From positions 186,001-250,000 of the forward strand of contig JAGYJX010000015.1 in NCBI GenBank assembly GCA_018401495.1: a stretch of 64,000 bases of DNA. The letters run 5' to 3'. Below are positions 19,273 through 29,347 of the stretch, in pieces. The stretch is from Rhodospirillaceae bacterium. GTDB taxonomy: Bacteria > Pseudomonadota > Alphaproteobacteria > Thalassobaculales > Thalassobaculaceae. Below the pieces are notes generated by a model that saw only the letters and a program-made list of their open reading frames with translations, was not told where the DNA came from and did no database searches. A program made the position numbers and the translations under genes. Within the stretch, counting starts at the first letter, position 1. Each line of letters starts with the position of its first letter.

Positions 19273-21200
19273 TCAGCCGGACCGGCGCCGCGACAGTTGC
19301 CAGGCGGCCAGTAGCCCGGCCGGGACGAGTCCGGCAATGTCGGTCCACAAGCCGCCGTAGATCAGCAGCAGCGCGCAGGTGAACAGGACTATCCGCGGCA
19401 ACAGGCCGATCAGCCCGAAGTACCAGCCCTGCAGGGCCGCCGCGAGGACATACACCCCGATGCAGGCGGTCGCCGTGTAGTGCACGATCTGCACCCAGTC
19501 GCCCTGCATGAGCAGCGCCGGGCTGTAGAAGAACATGAACGGCACGATAAACGCCGCCAGCCCGTAGATGAACGCCGTCACCGAGGTTCGCATCGGGTCG
19601 CTGCCCGCAAGCGCCGCGCCGGCGTAGGCGGCGAGAGCCACCGGCGGCGTGATCGCCGAGATCACGGCGTAGTAGAAGACGAACATGTGGGCGACGAGCG
19701 GGGAGATGCCGAGCTTGATAAGGCCGGGCGCCACCACGGACGCCGCCACCGCGTACGCCGCCGTCGTCGGCATTCCCATGCCGAGGATGATCGAGATCGC
19801 CATGGCGAAGAACATGGCGGCGAGCTGGTTCTCGCCGGCGATCGAGAGAATCATCGACGAGAAGCGCAGGCCGATGCCGGTGAGGCCGATGACGCCGACG
19901 ATGATCCCGGCGCAGGCGCAGACCGCAATCAGCTGGATGGTTCCCTTGGCGCCGAGGTGGAGCGCGTCGCAGACCGACCGGAAGCCCATCCGCGCCTCCG
20001 GCACCAGCCAGCTCACCATGAAGGCGCTCGCCATGGCCAGGGTGCCGGAACGGATCACCGAGTAGCCGGAAACAAGGCCGCCGATCAGAATGATCAACGG
20101 CAGGAACAGGAACACCCGCTTGAGCATCTCCGGCAACGCGGGCAGTTCGTGCCCGGGAGGCCGCGCATGTTCATGCGCAGTGCCTCGTTGTCGATCATGA
20201 AGTACACGGCAAGGAAGTAGAGGGCGGCCGGGATCGTCGCCGCGATCATCAGGTCCGTGTAGGGAATGCCGGTGATCTCCGCCATGATGAAGGCGCCGGC
20301 CCCCATAACCGGCGGCATGATCTGGCCGCCGGTCGATGCAGCGGCCTCGATCGCGGCGGCGCTCTGCGGCCGGTAACCGACCTTCTTCATCATCGGAATC
20401 GTGAAGGTGCCCGTCGCGGCGACGTTGCCGGCCGACGTTCCGTTGATCATCCCCATGAGCGCGCTGGACATCACGGCCACCTTGGCCGGGCCGCCGCGCG
20501 CGCGTCCGGCGATGGCGAAGGAGAAATTGATGAAGTATTCGCCGACCTTGGAGGCCTGCAGGAAGCCGGCGAAGGTGATGAACAGGATGATGTAGGTCGA
20601 GGACACGGCCGTGGTCGGGCCGAACACCCCTTCCATCGAATAGATGAAGGAGAAGGTTTGATCCAGCGGAATGCCCTTGTGATAGAGCACGCCTGGCATC
20701 CAGGGGCCGACGAAGCAATAGAGCAGAAAGATGATGGCGATCACCGGCAGCGCGAGCCCGGCGCTGCGGCGCGTGAGTTCCAGGATCAGCGCGGTTCCGA
20801 CAAGGCCCACGACGACATCCCATCCGGTCGGCGCGGCGCCGGCTCGGAACAGGAGGCCGTCGAGGTTGACATAGATGTAGACGAAGCAGGCGATCCCCAG
20901 CGCCATGGCCACGACGTCGTACCAGGGAACCGTCGTCGCCTGCCGCCCCTGCCTGAGGCCGAACATCATGAAGCCGATCGCCGATCCGAAGGCGACATGC
21001 CCGGACCGGAACAGCCATGGGTCGATGGGGTGGACGTTCAGGATGAAAAGATGAGCGCTCGTGAAGAGCACGCAAAACCAGAACAGGAAGACGTTCTGCC
21101 AGCCCACGAGCTCGCGCAGGTTGGTGCCCACTTCGGCGCGGTCGAGTGCCGCCTCCGCCGCGCGTCCCAGACTGTCGCGCTTCTCCGTCGCTTCGTTCAC
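19273..21200 (-). CDS. TRAP transporter fused permease (4TM/12TM), TAXI-type (one apparent frameshift)
   Basis: About 642 residues. A GTG at 21198-21200 (VNEATEKRDSL) follows a G-rich Shine-Dalgarno and is my preferred start. The small-subunit-like helices come first (NVFLFWFCVLFTSAHL). The large-subunit part then has MINGTSAGNVAATGTFTIP, AAIEAAASTGGQIMPPVMGA, ILGMGMPTTAAYAV and YYAVISAITPPVALAAYA, the hallmarks of fused DctQM proteins paired with TAXI receptors. A missing G in the CCCGGG at 20152-20157 splits the gene; both halves align end to end. It lies downstream of the TAXI receptor but beyond a strong intrinsic terminator. Confidence 0.88.
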
Positions 21201-21426
21201 GCCTGACCCGCTCCCCCGGAAGCCTGAACCGACGTTCACCCTATGAACCCGGTCGGTGTTGGACAGTACCTCCCGTTGCCTGGCCAAGCAACGCCGAGCG
21301 GGGGCGTGGCGGCGGCGCTTCGATGGCCAGGAATCCCCGGGCGCGGGACCGGTGCGTCGGTCTTCCCGGACCCCGCTGAAGCCCCTCGGATTCCACCCCG
21401 GGCAATCCCCGCCCTGGGTCGTCGAC

Positions 21427-21461
21427 AAAAAAACACCCCGCCGGAGTCGCCTCCGGCGGGG
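21427..21461 (-). terminator. Intrinsic terminator downstream of the TAXI receptor gene
   Basis: On the minus strand an 11-bp stem CCCCGCCGGAG / CTCCGGCGGGG with loop GCGA is followed by TGTTTTTTT. Stem positions are 21436-21446 and 21451-21461, with the T-tract at 21427-21433. It lies 29 nt after the TAXI stop and before the fused permease, so it probably sets the receptor in excess over the membrane subunit. Confidence 0.9.
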
Positions 21462-21489
21462 GCTGATCGACGTTCGTGGTGTCGGGCAG

Positions 21490-22452
21490 TTACATCAACG
21501 TCTTCGGATTGAGTTCGATACCCTTTTCCTTGAAGTACTTCACGGCGCCCGGATGGAACGTCATGAAGGTGTTCTTGTCGGCGTTCTTGGGAAGGGTCTC
21601 GGAGGCCGCGGCGTGCCCCTTCACCAGGTCGGCGTTGTTTTCCATGATCGTCTTGGTGATGTTGTAGACCACGTCGTCCGGCACATCCTTGTGGGCGATG
21701 AAGAAGTTGTAGAGGCCGAGGGTCGGGTGATCCTCGGTCAGCGACTTGTAGGTGCCCTTCGGGATGATGGAGTCGGTCAGCTCCGGGATCTTGCCCTTCA
21801 GGGTCGCGAGCTGCGCGTCGCTGAATCGGATGAAGCGAACCGGCCGCTGCGCCTCGATCTCCGAATAGGCGGCGATCGGGACGCCGGCAGCGAAGGCGAA
21901 GACGTCCAGCAGGCCGTCTCCAAGCTGGCTCGCCATGTCGGAGGCGCCGCCGTTCCGGATGGTGGCCTTGATGCCGAGGGCATCGAACATCAGCGGGAAG
22001 TAGGTTCCGGGGGTTCCAGCCCTGGGACCAACTCCGACGTTCTTGCCGGCCATATCCTCGACCGACATGATCCCCGACTTCTCGGTGGTGATGAAGTGGA
22101 ACGGGGTGTCGTACATCGGGAAGACGGCACGAACGTCGTTGTACTTCTTGCCGGCGGCCCAGCCGGTGCCGTTCCAGCCGTGCAGCGCCACACCCATGGT
22201 GACCATCCCGAGCTCGGTCTGCTTGGAATTGGTCAGGATCATGTTCTGGTTCGGCCCCTGCGTCTGCTGGGTCGAGACGTTGATCCCGATCTTCTCCGTC
22301 AGCATGCCGGCAACGACGCCGCCATAGATGAAGTAGGTCCCTCCGACCGAAGCGGTGCCGAGGGTAAGCGATTTTGGTTGCGCCAGCGCGGCGCCACCGA
22401 ACGACAGAACGCCGACGACGGCGCCGATCAGTCCGAGCTTAATGCCCTTCAT
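21490..22452 (-). CDS. TAXI family TRAP transporter solute receptor
   Basis: About 320 residues with a Sec signal (MKGIKLGLIGAVVG..., cleavage near ALAQ). LTLGTASVGGTYFIYGGVVAG is the TAXI (TRAP-associated extracytoplasmic immunogenic) start, followed by STQQTQGPNQNMILT, NVGVGPRAGTPGTYFPLM and the C-terminal HPGAVKYFKEKGI. It captures a ligand in the periplasm for the fused TRAP permease encoded next. Known TAXI ligands are few (glutamate and other acids), so none is assigned. GGGAGG precedes the ATG at 22452. Confidence 0.93.
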   Translation of the reverse strand: MKGIKLGLIGAVVGVLSFGGAALAQPKSLTLGTASVGGTYFIYGGVVAGMLTEKIGINVSTQQTQGPNQNMILTNSKQTELGMVTMGVALHGWNGTGWAAGKKYNDVRAVFPMYDTPFHFITTEKSGIMSVEDMAGKNVGVGPRAGTPGTYFPLMFDALGIKATIRNGGASDMASQLGDGLLDVFAFAAGVPIAAYSEIEAQRPVRFIRFSDAQLATLKGKIPELTDSIIPKGTYKSLTEDHPTLGLYNFFIAHKDVPDDVVYNITKTIMENNADLVKGHAAASETLPKNADKNTFMTFHPGAVKYFKEKGIELNPKTLM

Positions 22453-22609
22453 TCGAGATCCCTCCCATTGAGCACCGGACACAGCGCCGAGCGAAGCGCA
22501 GGTGCTTGCCCGTCATTCTTCATAGGAACGCCGGTTTGTGAAGGGGCGGGAGAGGGGGCGAGCACGGTTGTCGTGCGGCGCCGGCGGCGGTGTGCGCCAC
22601 CCGGCCCGG

Positions 22610-23892
22610 TCAGTTGAACACCGACACCACCATCAGTGCCGGCAGCCACAGCGCCAGGATCGGGAACATCACCACGAGCAGCAGGACGCAGCCGTCCGTG
22701 ATCAGGAACGGCGCTGAACCCTTGATGACCTCGTGCAGCGGCACCCTGGTGGTGCCCGCCACCGCGAACAGGTTCAGCCCGACCGGTGGAATGATGACGC
22801 CCATCTCCATGGCCAGCGCCGTCATGATCGCCAGGTGCACCGGGTCGATGCCGAGCGCCATCGCCGCCGGGAAGAACAGCGGCACCGTCAGCACGACGAT
22901 GGCGATGCCGGACAGGAACATCGACAGGAACAGCAGGATCGGCATGAGGATCGCGATGAAGCCGATCGCCGAGAGATCCAGGCTGTTGACCCATTGCGTC
23001 AGGTGCTGGGCCCAACCCTGGTTGGCCAACACGAACTGGAACACGCCGACGCACCCGAGCAGCAGGAAGATCACCGCGGTCAGGTTCAGCGACCGCATGG
23101 TCACCGCCATGAAGTCGCCGATGAACTCGCCCCGCTTCACCAGGAGGCCGTAGACGATCGCGTAGCCGCAGGCGGCGGCTCCCGCCTCGGTTGGGGTGAA
23201 CACGCCGCCGTACAGGCCGCCCAGGACGATCACCGGCATGAACAGCGCCGGCCAGGCGTCCCGGGTCGCCTCGCCGACGAACGTCCAGCTGAATTCGCCG
23301 GCCGGCAGCTTCAGGTACCAGGCGAAGAACACCAGCACGATGGCATCGCTGATCGCCAGCAGGACCCGGGCACCACGCCGGCGAAGAACAGCGAGACGAT
23401 CGAGGTTTCGGTCAGCACCCCGTACAGGATCAGCAGGATGCTCGGCGGTATCAGGATGGCGATGCCGCCGCCCGAGGCAATCACGCCGGCCGCCAGCCAG
23501 GCCGGGTAGCCCCGGCGCCGCATCTCGGGGAACGCAATCACGCCCATCGCCGCCGCCATCGCCGTGCTCGACCCCGAGATCGCGCCGAACACGACCGCGG
23601 CCAGCAGCGTCGCGAACCCGAAGCCACCGGGGACCCACCCGATCAGCGCGTCGGCGAGCCGAAACAGCTTGGCGATCAGGCCGGTGCGCTCCATCAGGAA
23701 GCCGGCGAAGATGAAGAACGGTACCGCCATCAGCGTGTACTTGCTGAGGAAGTTGAAGAACGACCGGAACACCGTCGCTTCCGACAGCATCGGGTCGTAG
23801 AAGATGAAGACCATGCTCGCCCCGGCCAGCACGATCGCGATCGGCAGGCCGAGGACCAGCAGGACCGTGAACAGGCTTCCCAACAAGGCCAT
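22610..23892 (-). CDS. dctM: TRAP transporter large permease DctM (one apparent frameshift)
   Basis: About 427 residues in two frames. The first half contains LPIAIVLAGASMVFIF, LMAVPFFIFAGFLMERTG, AISGSSTAMAAAMG and GGGIAILIPPSILLILYGV. The second half contains FTPTEAGAAACGYAIVYG and MEMGVIIPPVGLNLFAVAG. These are the paired signature loops of the 12-TM sodium-dependent DctM subunit. The break near 23364-23370 needs one extra base after PG. It follows its DctQ partner by 135 nt and belongs to a DctP-Q-M operon at 25838-22610. Confidence 0.9.
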
Positions 23893-24027
23893 GACGCAGA
23901 ACCTTCCCCGTTAGAACGCCGGTCCGCCGACGCGGCCGTCGTCTGTCGTTGCGGACACCACACCGCCCCGCCCGCTCGCGGTCGACCGGTGTCGACCACG
24001 GTGGCTTGGCGGCTTACGCCCAGGCTG

Positions 24028-24576
24028 TCAGAGCTCGAATTCCTCGTGGTCGGTGTCCCAAGGGAACGGGTCGCGGCCGGTGAGGGCGAGGGTGGTGTCG
24101 CGGTAGAACTGGAACAGCAGGGTGATCCCCAACGTCGTCATGCCCACCAGCAGGACGTACTGGAACGGCCACAGCGGCAGCACCATGCTCTCGGTGAGGC
24201 GGCCGAGGCTCATGGTTCGGGCAGCGGTCGGCAGCCCCCAGCCGACGAAGCCGATCACGAACAGGATCGACAGCAGCCCGGCGGCGGCCCGAATTGCGTA
24301 GCTGAGTCGGGGTCGTCCGCTGCGGGTCAGCCATTCCGGCAGAATCGATACGGCGAGGTGGGTCCGCTGGGCTTGCGACGCGCCGAAATACAGGAAGGCG
24401 CCGGAGATCAGGAAGTAGGTGACCGCGTCCTGACCCCAGTAGAACGTCGCTCCGAAAATGTACCGCCGGATGATCTCGACCACCGCCAGCACCGTCGAGC
24501 CGGCCAGCAGGATCGCGGCGCAGGTGCCGATGACCTTGTCCTGCAGGAAGCGCCAGGACCGATAGATCGTATCCAT
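24028..24576 (-). CDS. dctQ: TRAP transporter small permease DctQ
   Basis: 182 residues, four hydrophobic spans: AILLAGSTVLAVVEIIRRYIF with the conserved E-x-x-x-R-Y pattern, YWGQDAVTYFLISGAFLYFG, the HLAVSILPEWL segment and a final LLVGMTTLGITLLFQF. It forms the accessory half of the membrane domain with DctM. It sits between dctP and dctM in the same operon. No anomalies were seen. Confidence 0.93.
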   Translation of the reverse strand: MDTIYRSWRFLQDKVIGTCAAILLAGSTVLAVVEIIRRYIFGATFYWGQDAVTYFLISGAFLYFGASQAQRTHLAVSILPEWLTRSGRPRLSYAIRAAAGLLSILFVIGFVGWGLPTAARTMSLGRLTESMVLPLWPFQYVLLVGMTTLGITLLFQFYRDTTLALTGRDPFPWDTDHEEFEL

Positions 24577-24694
24577 CTTTCACCCCGAACCATGTGCGCG
24601 GATGCTATTCCGGCGCCGGGAGGGGCGGTCGCCCCTCCCGTGCCGGACCGATCTCGATCTCGGGTGCCGATGGCAACGCCGAGGACGGGTGGGA

Positions 24695-25838
24695 TCAGCT
24701 CGGGAACCAGCTTGCCAGTTCGGCGCAGTCCACCTTCTCGATCCACGAGGTCCCGATCGGGTGGGCGGCCGACGCCGCGCGCGCTTCCTCGGCGAACTTG
24801 TCGACCCACTTGTGGGCCTCGGCAGGGGTGTTCGCCTTCACCCATTTGTCGGTGGCGTTGCCGAGCTTGTCGGCCAGCTTCTTCTGCTGTGCGGCGTCGA
24901 GGATGTAGATGCCGGGCTGGCTCGGGTCCTTGACCTCGAAGCGCTTGAGCAGGCGCTGGTCGTTGCACCAGTTCAGCTTCTTCTGCATCGGCAGAACTTC
25001 GCCGACGATCAGCTTCTCGAGGGCGGCCCGGGTCGGCTCGTTCGAGGCCGTTCCACCACTTCATGCTGGCGCCGATCCAGTAGTAGTCGCCGACGATGCC
25101 GTTGATGCCGGCGACGGTGTAGTACGGCGCCTGGTCGCGCACCGCGTTGAAGCCGCCGAGGCTGGTCAGCAGTCCGTCGATGACGCCGGTCTGGATCGCC
25201 GGCGGCACGTCGCCGAACGACATGACCACGGGCGACGCGCCCCAGGCTTCCAGCATGGCGTTCTCGGCCGGGCCCATGCTGCGGATCTTCTTGCCCTCGA
25301 ACTCCTCGGGGGCGGTCAACCGGGTCTTGGCGCCGGCGCCCATGAACATGCTGAGATGCGCGGTCCCGAGCATCTTGATGTCATGGTCCTTGGCGAACTT
25401 CTCCTTGAGCGCCTTGACGCTCTCGAAGCTGTCGAGCTGCTCCATGGCGCCCGGCGTGGTCAGCAGCATCGGGCCGGCCACCACGTTCATCCAGCGGTCG
25501 ACCGAGGCGGTCTTGCCGAACTGGCCCCAGGCCATCTCGAGGTTGCCGTCGGTCAGCGCCTCGACCGCCTCGGGTACGGTGTAGAGGGCGCCGGCGTGGT
25601 AGACCCGCAACTCGCTGCCGGGGATCACTTCCGGAAGGCGCTTCTCGAAGAACAACTGGGCGAGGGCCGAGGGGTGCGGTGCCGGGGAATGGTCCGCCGC
25701 CAGCCGGATGATGACCGGCGTGAGTTCCTGGGCGGAGGCCGGGGTCGAGGCCGGGGTCGTCAGGGCGGCGGCGAGCGCCACCGTCCCGAGCGCCCAGCCG
25801 CCCACGAGCGCGGGCATCGTCCTGGTCGAAGAAGTCAT
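24695..25838 (-). CDS. dctP: TRAP transporter solute receptor DctP (one apparent frameshift)
   Basis: About 380 residues with a signal peptide ending around ASAQ. The receptor core reads LAADHSPAPHPSALAQLFFE, VPEAVEALTDGNLEMAWGQF, EGKKIRSMGPAENAML (ligand-carboxylate Arg region) and GVIDGLLTSLGGFNAV. The end (ALEKLIVGEVLPMQKKLN to ELASWFPS) lies in another frame, and a single extra base near 25043-25045 links them as KWWNGLNEPTRAALEKL. The first gene of dctP-Q-M. Ligand unknown; it differs clearly from the TakP-like receptor at 62.5-63.6 kb. Confidence 0.88.
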
Positions 25839-25997
25839 GGGGTCTTTCTCCCTGTTGCTCCGCCGCCGGCGGCCCCTCTTGCCTGGGGGCGGTTTCCGGA
25901 ACGCGGGTTTCGAACGGCGGAAAGCGCCGTCCCTCGTTGCTCGAATCGCACGTCCGGCGATCGACTGTCTCCTTTTCGGCAGCAGTTGCCGGAGGCC

Positions 25998-26026
25998 ATG
26001 CTAGGGATTTAATTCGCTTGCGACAA
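25998..26026 (-). promoter_or_regulatory. Predicted sigma-70-type promoter for dctP-Q-M
   Basis: On the minus strand TTGTCG (26021-26026) and TAGCAT (25998-26003) are 17 nt apart, about 160 nt upstream of dctP. Agreement with consensus is four of six in each box. The surrounding 311-bp divergent gap (25839-26150) between dctP and the quinone oxidoreductase holds no other gene that I can support. Confidence 0.35.
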
Positions 26027-26150
26027 CGTGGCGCATCGACGGCGCTTCGATCCGCTGAATGAGGCCCGGACAGGTTCGGGCTTTGCGACCACCTCCGAGC
26101 GGGCTACCAATCACCCGATCGAGACGACGACCCGCGACCAGGAGACGTTC

Positions 26151-27143
26151 ATGCCGAGCCTGCCCCAGACCATGACGGCCATCGAGATCAGCGTGCCCGG
26201 CGGACCCGAGGTCCTGAAACCGGGGACGAGGCCCGTGCCGGAACCGGCAGCGGGCGAGGTGCTGGTGAAGGTGGCGTTCGCCGGCGTCAACCGACCGGAC
26301 TGCCTGCAGCGCTCCGGCGGTTATCCGCCGCCGCCGGGGGCGTCGGACATCCCGGGCCTGGAGATCGCCGGGACAGTGGCGGCGGTCGGCGCCGGGGTGA
26401 CGCGCTGGACGATCGGCGACCAGGTCTGCGCGCTGGTGGCCGGCGGTGGCTACGCGGAGTACTGCACCGCGCCGTCCGACACCTGCTCTCCGATCCCCGC
26501 CGGCTACAGCCTCGCCGAAGCGGCGGCGCTGCCGGAGAACTACTACACGGTCTGGACCAACGTGTTCGAGCGCGGCCGCCTGCAGCCGGGCGAGACCATC
26601 CTGGTGCACGGCGGGTCATCGGGCATCGGCACCACCGCGATCCAACTCGCGCGGGCATTCGGCGCGCGGGTGTTCGCAACGGCCGGGTCTCCGGACAAGA
26701 CCCGGGTGTGCGAGGAACTCGGGGCGGAGCGCGGCATCGATTACCGCGCCGAGGATTTCGTCGAGGTCGTCAAGCAGGCGGGCGGAGCCGACGTCATCCT
26801 CGACATGGTCGGCGGCCCCTACATCCAGCGCAACATCGAGTGCCTGAAGCTGGAGGGCCGGCTGGTGCAGATCGCCTTCCTGCAGCCGCCGGTCGTCGAC
26901 AAGTTCAACTTCCTGAAGGTCATGACCCAGCGCCTGACCATCACCGGCTCCACGCTGCGCCCGCGCACCGTCGCCCAGAAGGCGGCGATCGCCCGCCAGT
27001 TGGAGGAGCGGGTCTGGCCGTTGCTGGAAGCGCGCACGGTCAAGCCGCTGATACATTCCACCTTTCCGCTTGTTGAGGCAGCCAAGGCTCACGCTCTGAT
27101 GGAATCCAGTCAGCACATTGGCAAGATCCTGTTGGAAGTCTGA
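26151..27143 (+). CDS. NAD(P)H quinone oxidoreductase, zeta-crystallin/PIG3 type
   Basis: 330 residues from ATG 26151, which follows AGGAGA. The GroES-like N-terminal domain has VKVAFAGVNRPDCLQRSGGY and PGLEIAGTVAAVGAGV, without the zinc-binding cysteines of true alcohol dehydrogenases. The Rossmann half has TILVHGGSSGIGTTAIQLAR (the NADPH-binding A-x-x-G-x-x-G variant) and VILDMVGGPYIQRN. The C-terminal SSQHIGKILLEV matches PIG3/quinone oxidoreductases. A role in reducing quinones or enals is inferred from the family. It is divergent from the TRAP operon and 18 nt before the sensor kinase frame. Confidence 0.88.
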   Translation: MPSLPQTMTAIEISVPGGPEVLKPGTRPVPEPAAGEVLVKVAFAGVNRPDCLQRSGGYPPPPGASDIPGLEIAGTVAAVGAGVTRWTIGDQVCALVAGGGYAEYCTAPSDTCSPIPAGYSLAEAAALPENYYTVWTNVFERGRLQPGETILVHGGSSGIGTTAIQLARAFGARVFATAGSPDKTRVCEELGAERGIDYRAEDFVEVVKQAGGADVILDMVGGPYIQRNIECLKLEGRLVQIAFLQPPVVDKFNFLKVMTQRLTITGSTLRPRTVAQKAAIARQLEERVWPLLEARTVKPLIHSTFPLVEAAKAHALMESSQHIGKILLEV

Positions 27144-27161
27144 GGATTCAGGGGACTTCGA

Positions 27162-28277
27162 TTGCGCCGGTGCAACGTTGCCGAGGCTGATTTGTTAGGG
27201 AGGGACACGGCGCCGGCGGCAATCAGGAGCGCGCGAGCCTTTCATGACCAATCCGGACAGATTTCAGATCGGGGCACGCCCGACGGAACCGCGGCACTGC
27301 CCGGTATCGAGCTTCAGTTCCTGGCGGACTACGCCCCGGTGATGCTTCGGCGGTGCGGAGCCGACGGTCTCTGTAACTGGTTCAGCAGACCCTGGATGGA
27401 GTTCACGGGGCGCGCTCTCGAGGAGGAGATCGGTGCCGGCTGGATGGACGGCGTCCACCCCGAGGATCGCAGCCGACTCGCGGAAGCCAGCAACGCCGCT
27501 CTCGAGGCTCGCCGACCGCTCTCGTCCGAGTACCGGCTGCGGCGTCACGATGGCCAATATCGCTGGATCCGGGACAACGTCGCACCTTATTTCCTCGACG
27601 ACGGCATCTTGGGGGGATTCTTCGGATCGGCCACCGACGTCTCCGACCAGGTCGAGCGAGAAGCCGTGTTGCGCGAGGCGCAGACCCTTCAGGAAGGCCT
27701 GATTGCCGATCTGAATCACCGGGTGAAGAACACCCTGGCGACGGTACAGTCGATTGCCGTGCAGACCTTCCAGCGTGTCCAGGACTGCGAAATGCCCCTG
27801 CAGATGTTCCAGGGCAGGCTCAACGCGCTGTCGCGGACCCAGGATCTCCTGACCCGGAGGCGATGGCGGGGAACCACGCTTCAAGAAGTGGTCGAGTCGG
27901 CGGTGTCGCCGTTCGTCGACTCTCACCGTTCGGCGGTCGAAATTGGCGGACCGGACGTGCTTCTGACACCGAAGCAGACCATGGCGTTGTCGTTCGCCCT
28001 TCACGAGTTGTGCAACAACGCAGCCCGTCATGGGGCTTTGTCATCGTCGGGAGGGCGGGTCATCGTCCACTGGGAGACCCGCGAGACCGAGGACGGCACG
28101 ACGCTGCTGCTGAGCTGGCGGGAACAGGGAGGGCCGCCGGTGGCGCCGCCGGACCGCAAGGGTTTCGGCGTACGCATGATCGAGCGTGGCCTTCGCCACG
28201 AATTTTCGGCGACATCGGAAATAGAATTCGCCCCTGATGGTCTAGTCTGCACGATCCGCGCGACGCTCGGCAGTTGA
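27162..28277 (+). CDS. PAS-containing HWE/HisKA_2-type sensor histidine kinase
   Basis: Up to 371 residues. A PAS fold spans roughly residues 50-165 (FLADYAPVMLRRC, WMEFTGRALEEEIGAGW, YRLRRHDGQYRWIRDNVAPY). The phosphoacceptor block LIADLNHRVKNTLATVQSIA has the His-Arg-X-Lys-Asn of HisKA_2/HWE kinases. The ATPase domain has FALHELCNNAARHGALS, the divergent WREQGGP and GFGVRMIERGL. No transmembrane segment is seen, so it is a soluble sensor. The start is uncertain: TTG at 27162 is the most upstream option and no in-frame ATG fits better. The adjacent receiver protein is the likely partner. Confidence 0.87.
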   Translation: MRRCNVAEADLLGRDTAPAAIRSARAFHDQSGQISDRGTPDGTAALPGIELQFLADYAPVMLRRCGADGLCNWFSRPWMEFTGRALEEEIGAGWMDGVHPEDRSRLAEASNAALEARRPLSSEYRLRRHDGQYRWIRDNVAPYFLDDGILGGFFGSATDVSDQVEREAVLREAQTLQEGLIADLNHRVKNTLATVQSIAVQTFQRVQDCEMPLQMFQGRLNALSRTQDLLTRRRWRGTTLQEVVESAVSPFVDSHRSAVEIGGPDVLLTPKQTMALSFALHELCNNAARHGALSSSGGRVIVHWETRETEDGTTLLLSWREQGGPPVAPPDRKGFGVRMIERGLRHEFSATSEIEFAPDGLVCTIRATLGS

Positions 28278-28319
28278 CGCCAAGCGATAAAGTTCATCAG
28301 GACATAAGGTGGCGGGCGA

Positions 28320-28712
28320 ATGGTTGCTGGCATTCCAACCTCCGATCGACCCAGGGTCCTGGTGGTCGAGGACGAGGCAATGCTTGCCTTCATGCTGGAG
28401 GACTTGCTTGCCGAGATGGGCTGCGTGGTCAGCCACGTCGCCGGGCGGCTTCAGGAAGGCCTGTCGATCGCGCGCGAGGCCGAGATCGATTTTGCCTTGC
28501 TCGACGTCAACCTGGGCGACGCCGACCGCAGCTTCGCCATCGCCGATGAACTGGATCGTCGCGGCATCCCGTTCGCCTTCGTGACAGGCTACGGCCGTCG
28601 GGGACTGGAAGGGCGGTTCCCGGGCGCGCCGGTGGTCAACAAGCCGGTGCGGATTTCCGATCTGCACAGCCTGGTCCGCGGCGAGGGATGGTCGCCGCGC
28701 GACACCAACTGA
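28320..28712 (+). CDS. Single-domain response regulator (CheY-like receiver)
   Basis: 130 residues consisting of one receiver domain: acidic pocket VVEDEAML, phosphoacceptor Asp in FALLDVNLGD, the Thr of AFVTGYG, and the switch Lys in VVNKPVR. There is no output domain. It lies 42 nt downstream of the HWE kinase gene on the same strand, the usual pairing for single-domain regulators that act as phosphate sinks or protein-interaction switches. It converges with soxG. Confidence 0.92.
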   Translation: MVAGIPTSDRPRVLVVEDEAMLAFMLEDLLAEMGCVVSHVAGRLQEGLSIAREAEIDFALLDVNLGDADRSFAIADELDRRGIPFAFVTGYGRRGLEGRFPGAPVVNKPVRISDLHSLVRGEGWSPRDTN

Positions 28713-28723
28713 CGCCGGTTGGG

Positions 28724-29347
28724 CTACGCCACCCGGTACCCGAACTCGCCCGCAGCCTCGCACAGGCTCTCGAAGAACGTCTGGGCGAACCCGCGCATGA
28801 CGTGGACGTCGAAGCACCCGGTGCCGCGACGCCGGTCGATGGTCGCCGACAGGTGGAACACCGCGGTCTGGGCGACAGCGTCCTCGGCGAAGGCGCGCGG
28901 GTGCAGGTCGATCCCGGTGCCCTTGGCCAGCACCTCTCGGACCCGGGGTCCCTCCAGGCGCAGGATGGCGCGTCCGTGACCCTGGTCGACCACCACCCCG
29001 CCCACCGGTTGAACGATGGCGTGCACCCTGTCGTGCAGGTCGGCGCCGTCCCTGGCGATCAGCATCCAACGGTCGGGGCCGTGCCAGAGCGCCCGGATCT
29101 CGCCGCCCGCGGCGGCGCGTCCCGGTTCGGGGAGGGCGAGCCCGAGCGTGTCCCGCAGCGCTGTCTGGAGGGCTGCGGAACGGCCGCGTCGGGCGTCGAG
29201 TTGCACAGCCGACAGGCCAGGCCGCCGCGAGATCGTGAGAGCCGGACCGGCCGATCCCACTGTTCCGTGCAGGCCGGGTGCCCACACCGAATCGAGGGCC
29301 GACCGGCGCGGCGGCAGCGCCGTCGGACGGATCTCCGGCTCAGCCAT
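28724..29347 (-). CDS. soxG: Sarcosine oxidase gamma subunit
   Basis: 207 residues. The blocks LPEPGRAAAGGEIRALWHGPDRWMLIA, a DQGHGRAILRLEGPRVREVL segment and FHLSATIDRRRGTGCFDVHV with C-terminal GFAQTFFESL are those of SoxG, a structural subunit that folds like a GcvT half-domain. It completes heterotetrameric sarcosine oxidase with SoxA, B and D. Its start overlaps the soxA stop by 8 nt. No frame break was seen. Confidence 0.9.
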   Translation of the reverse strand: MAEPEIRPTALPPRRSALDSVWAPGLHGTVGSAGPALTISRRPGLSAVQLDARRGRSAALQTALRDTLGLALPEPGRAAAGGEIRALWHGPDRWMLIARDGADLHDRVHAIVQPVGGVVVDQGHGRAILRLEGPRVREVLAKGTGIDLHPRAFAEDAVAQTAVFHLSATIDRRRGTGCFDVHVMRGFAQTFFESLCEAAGEFGYRVA

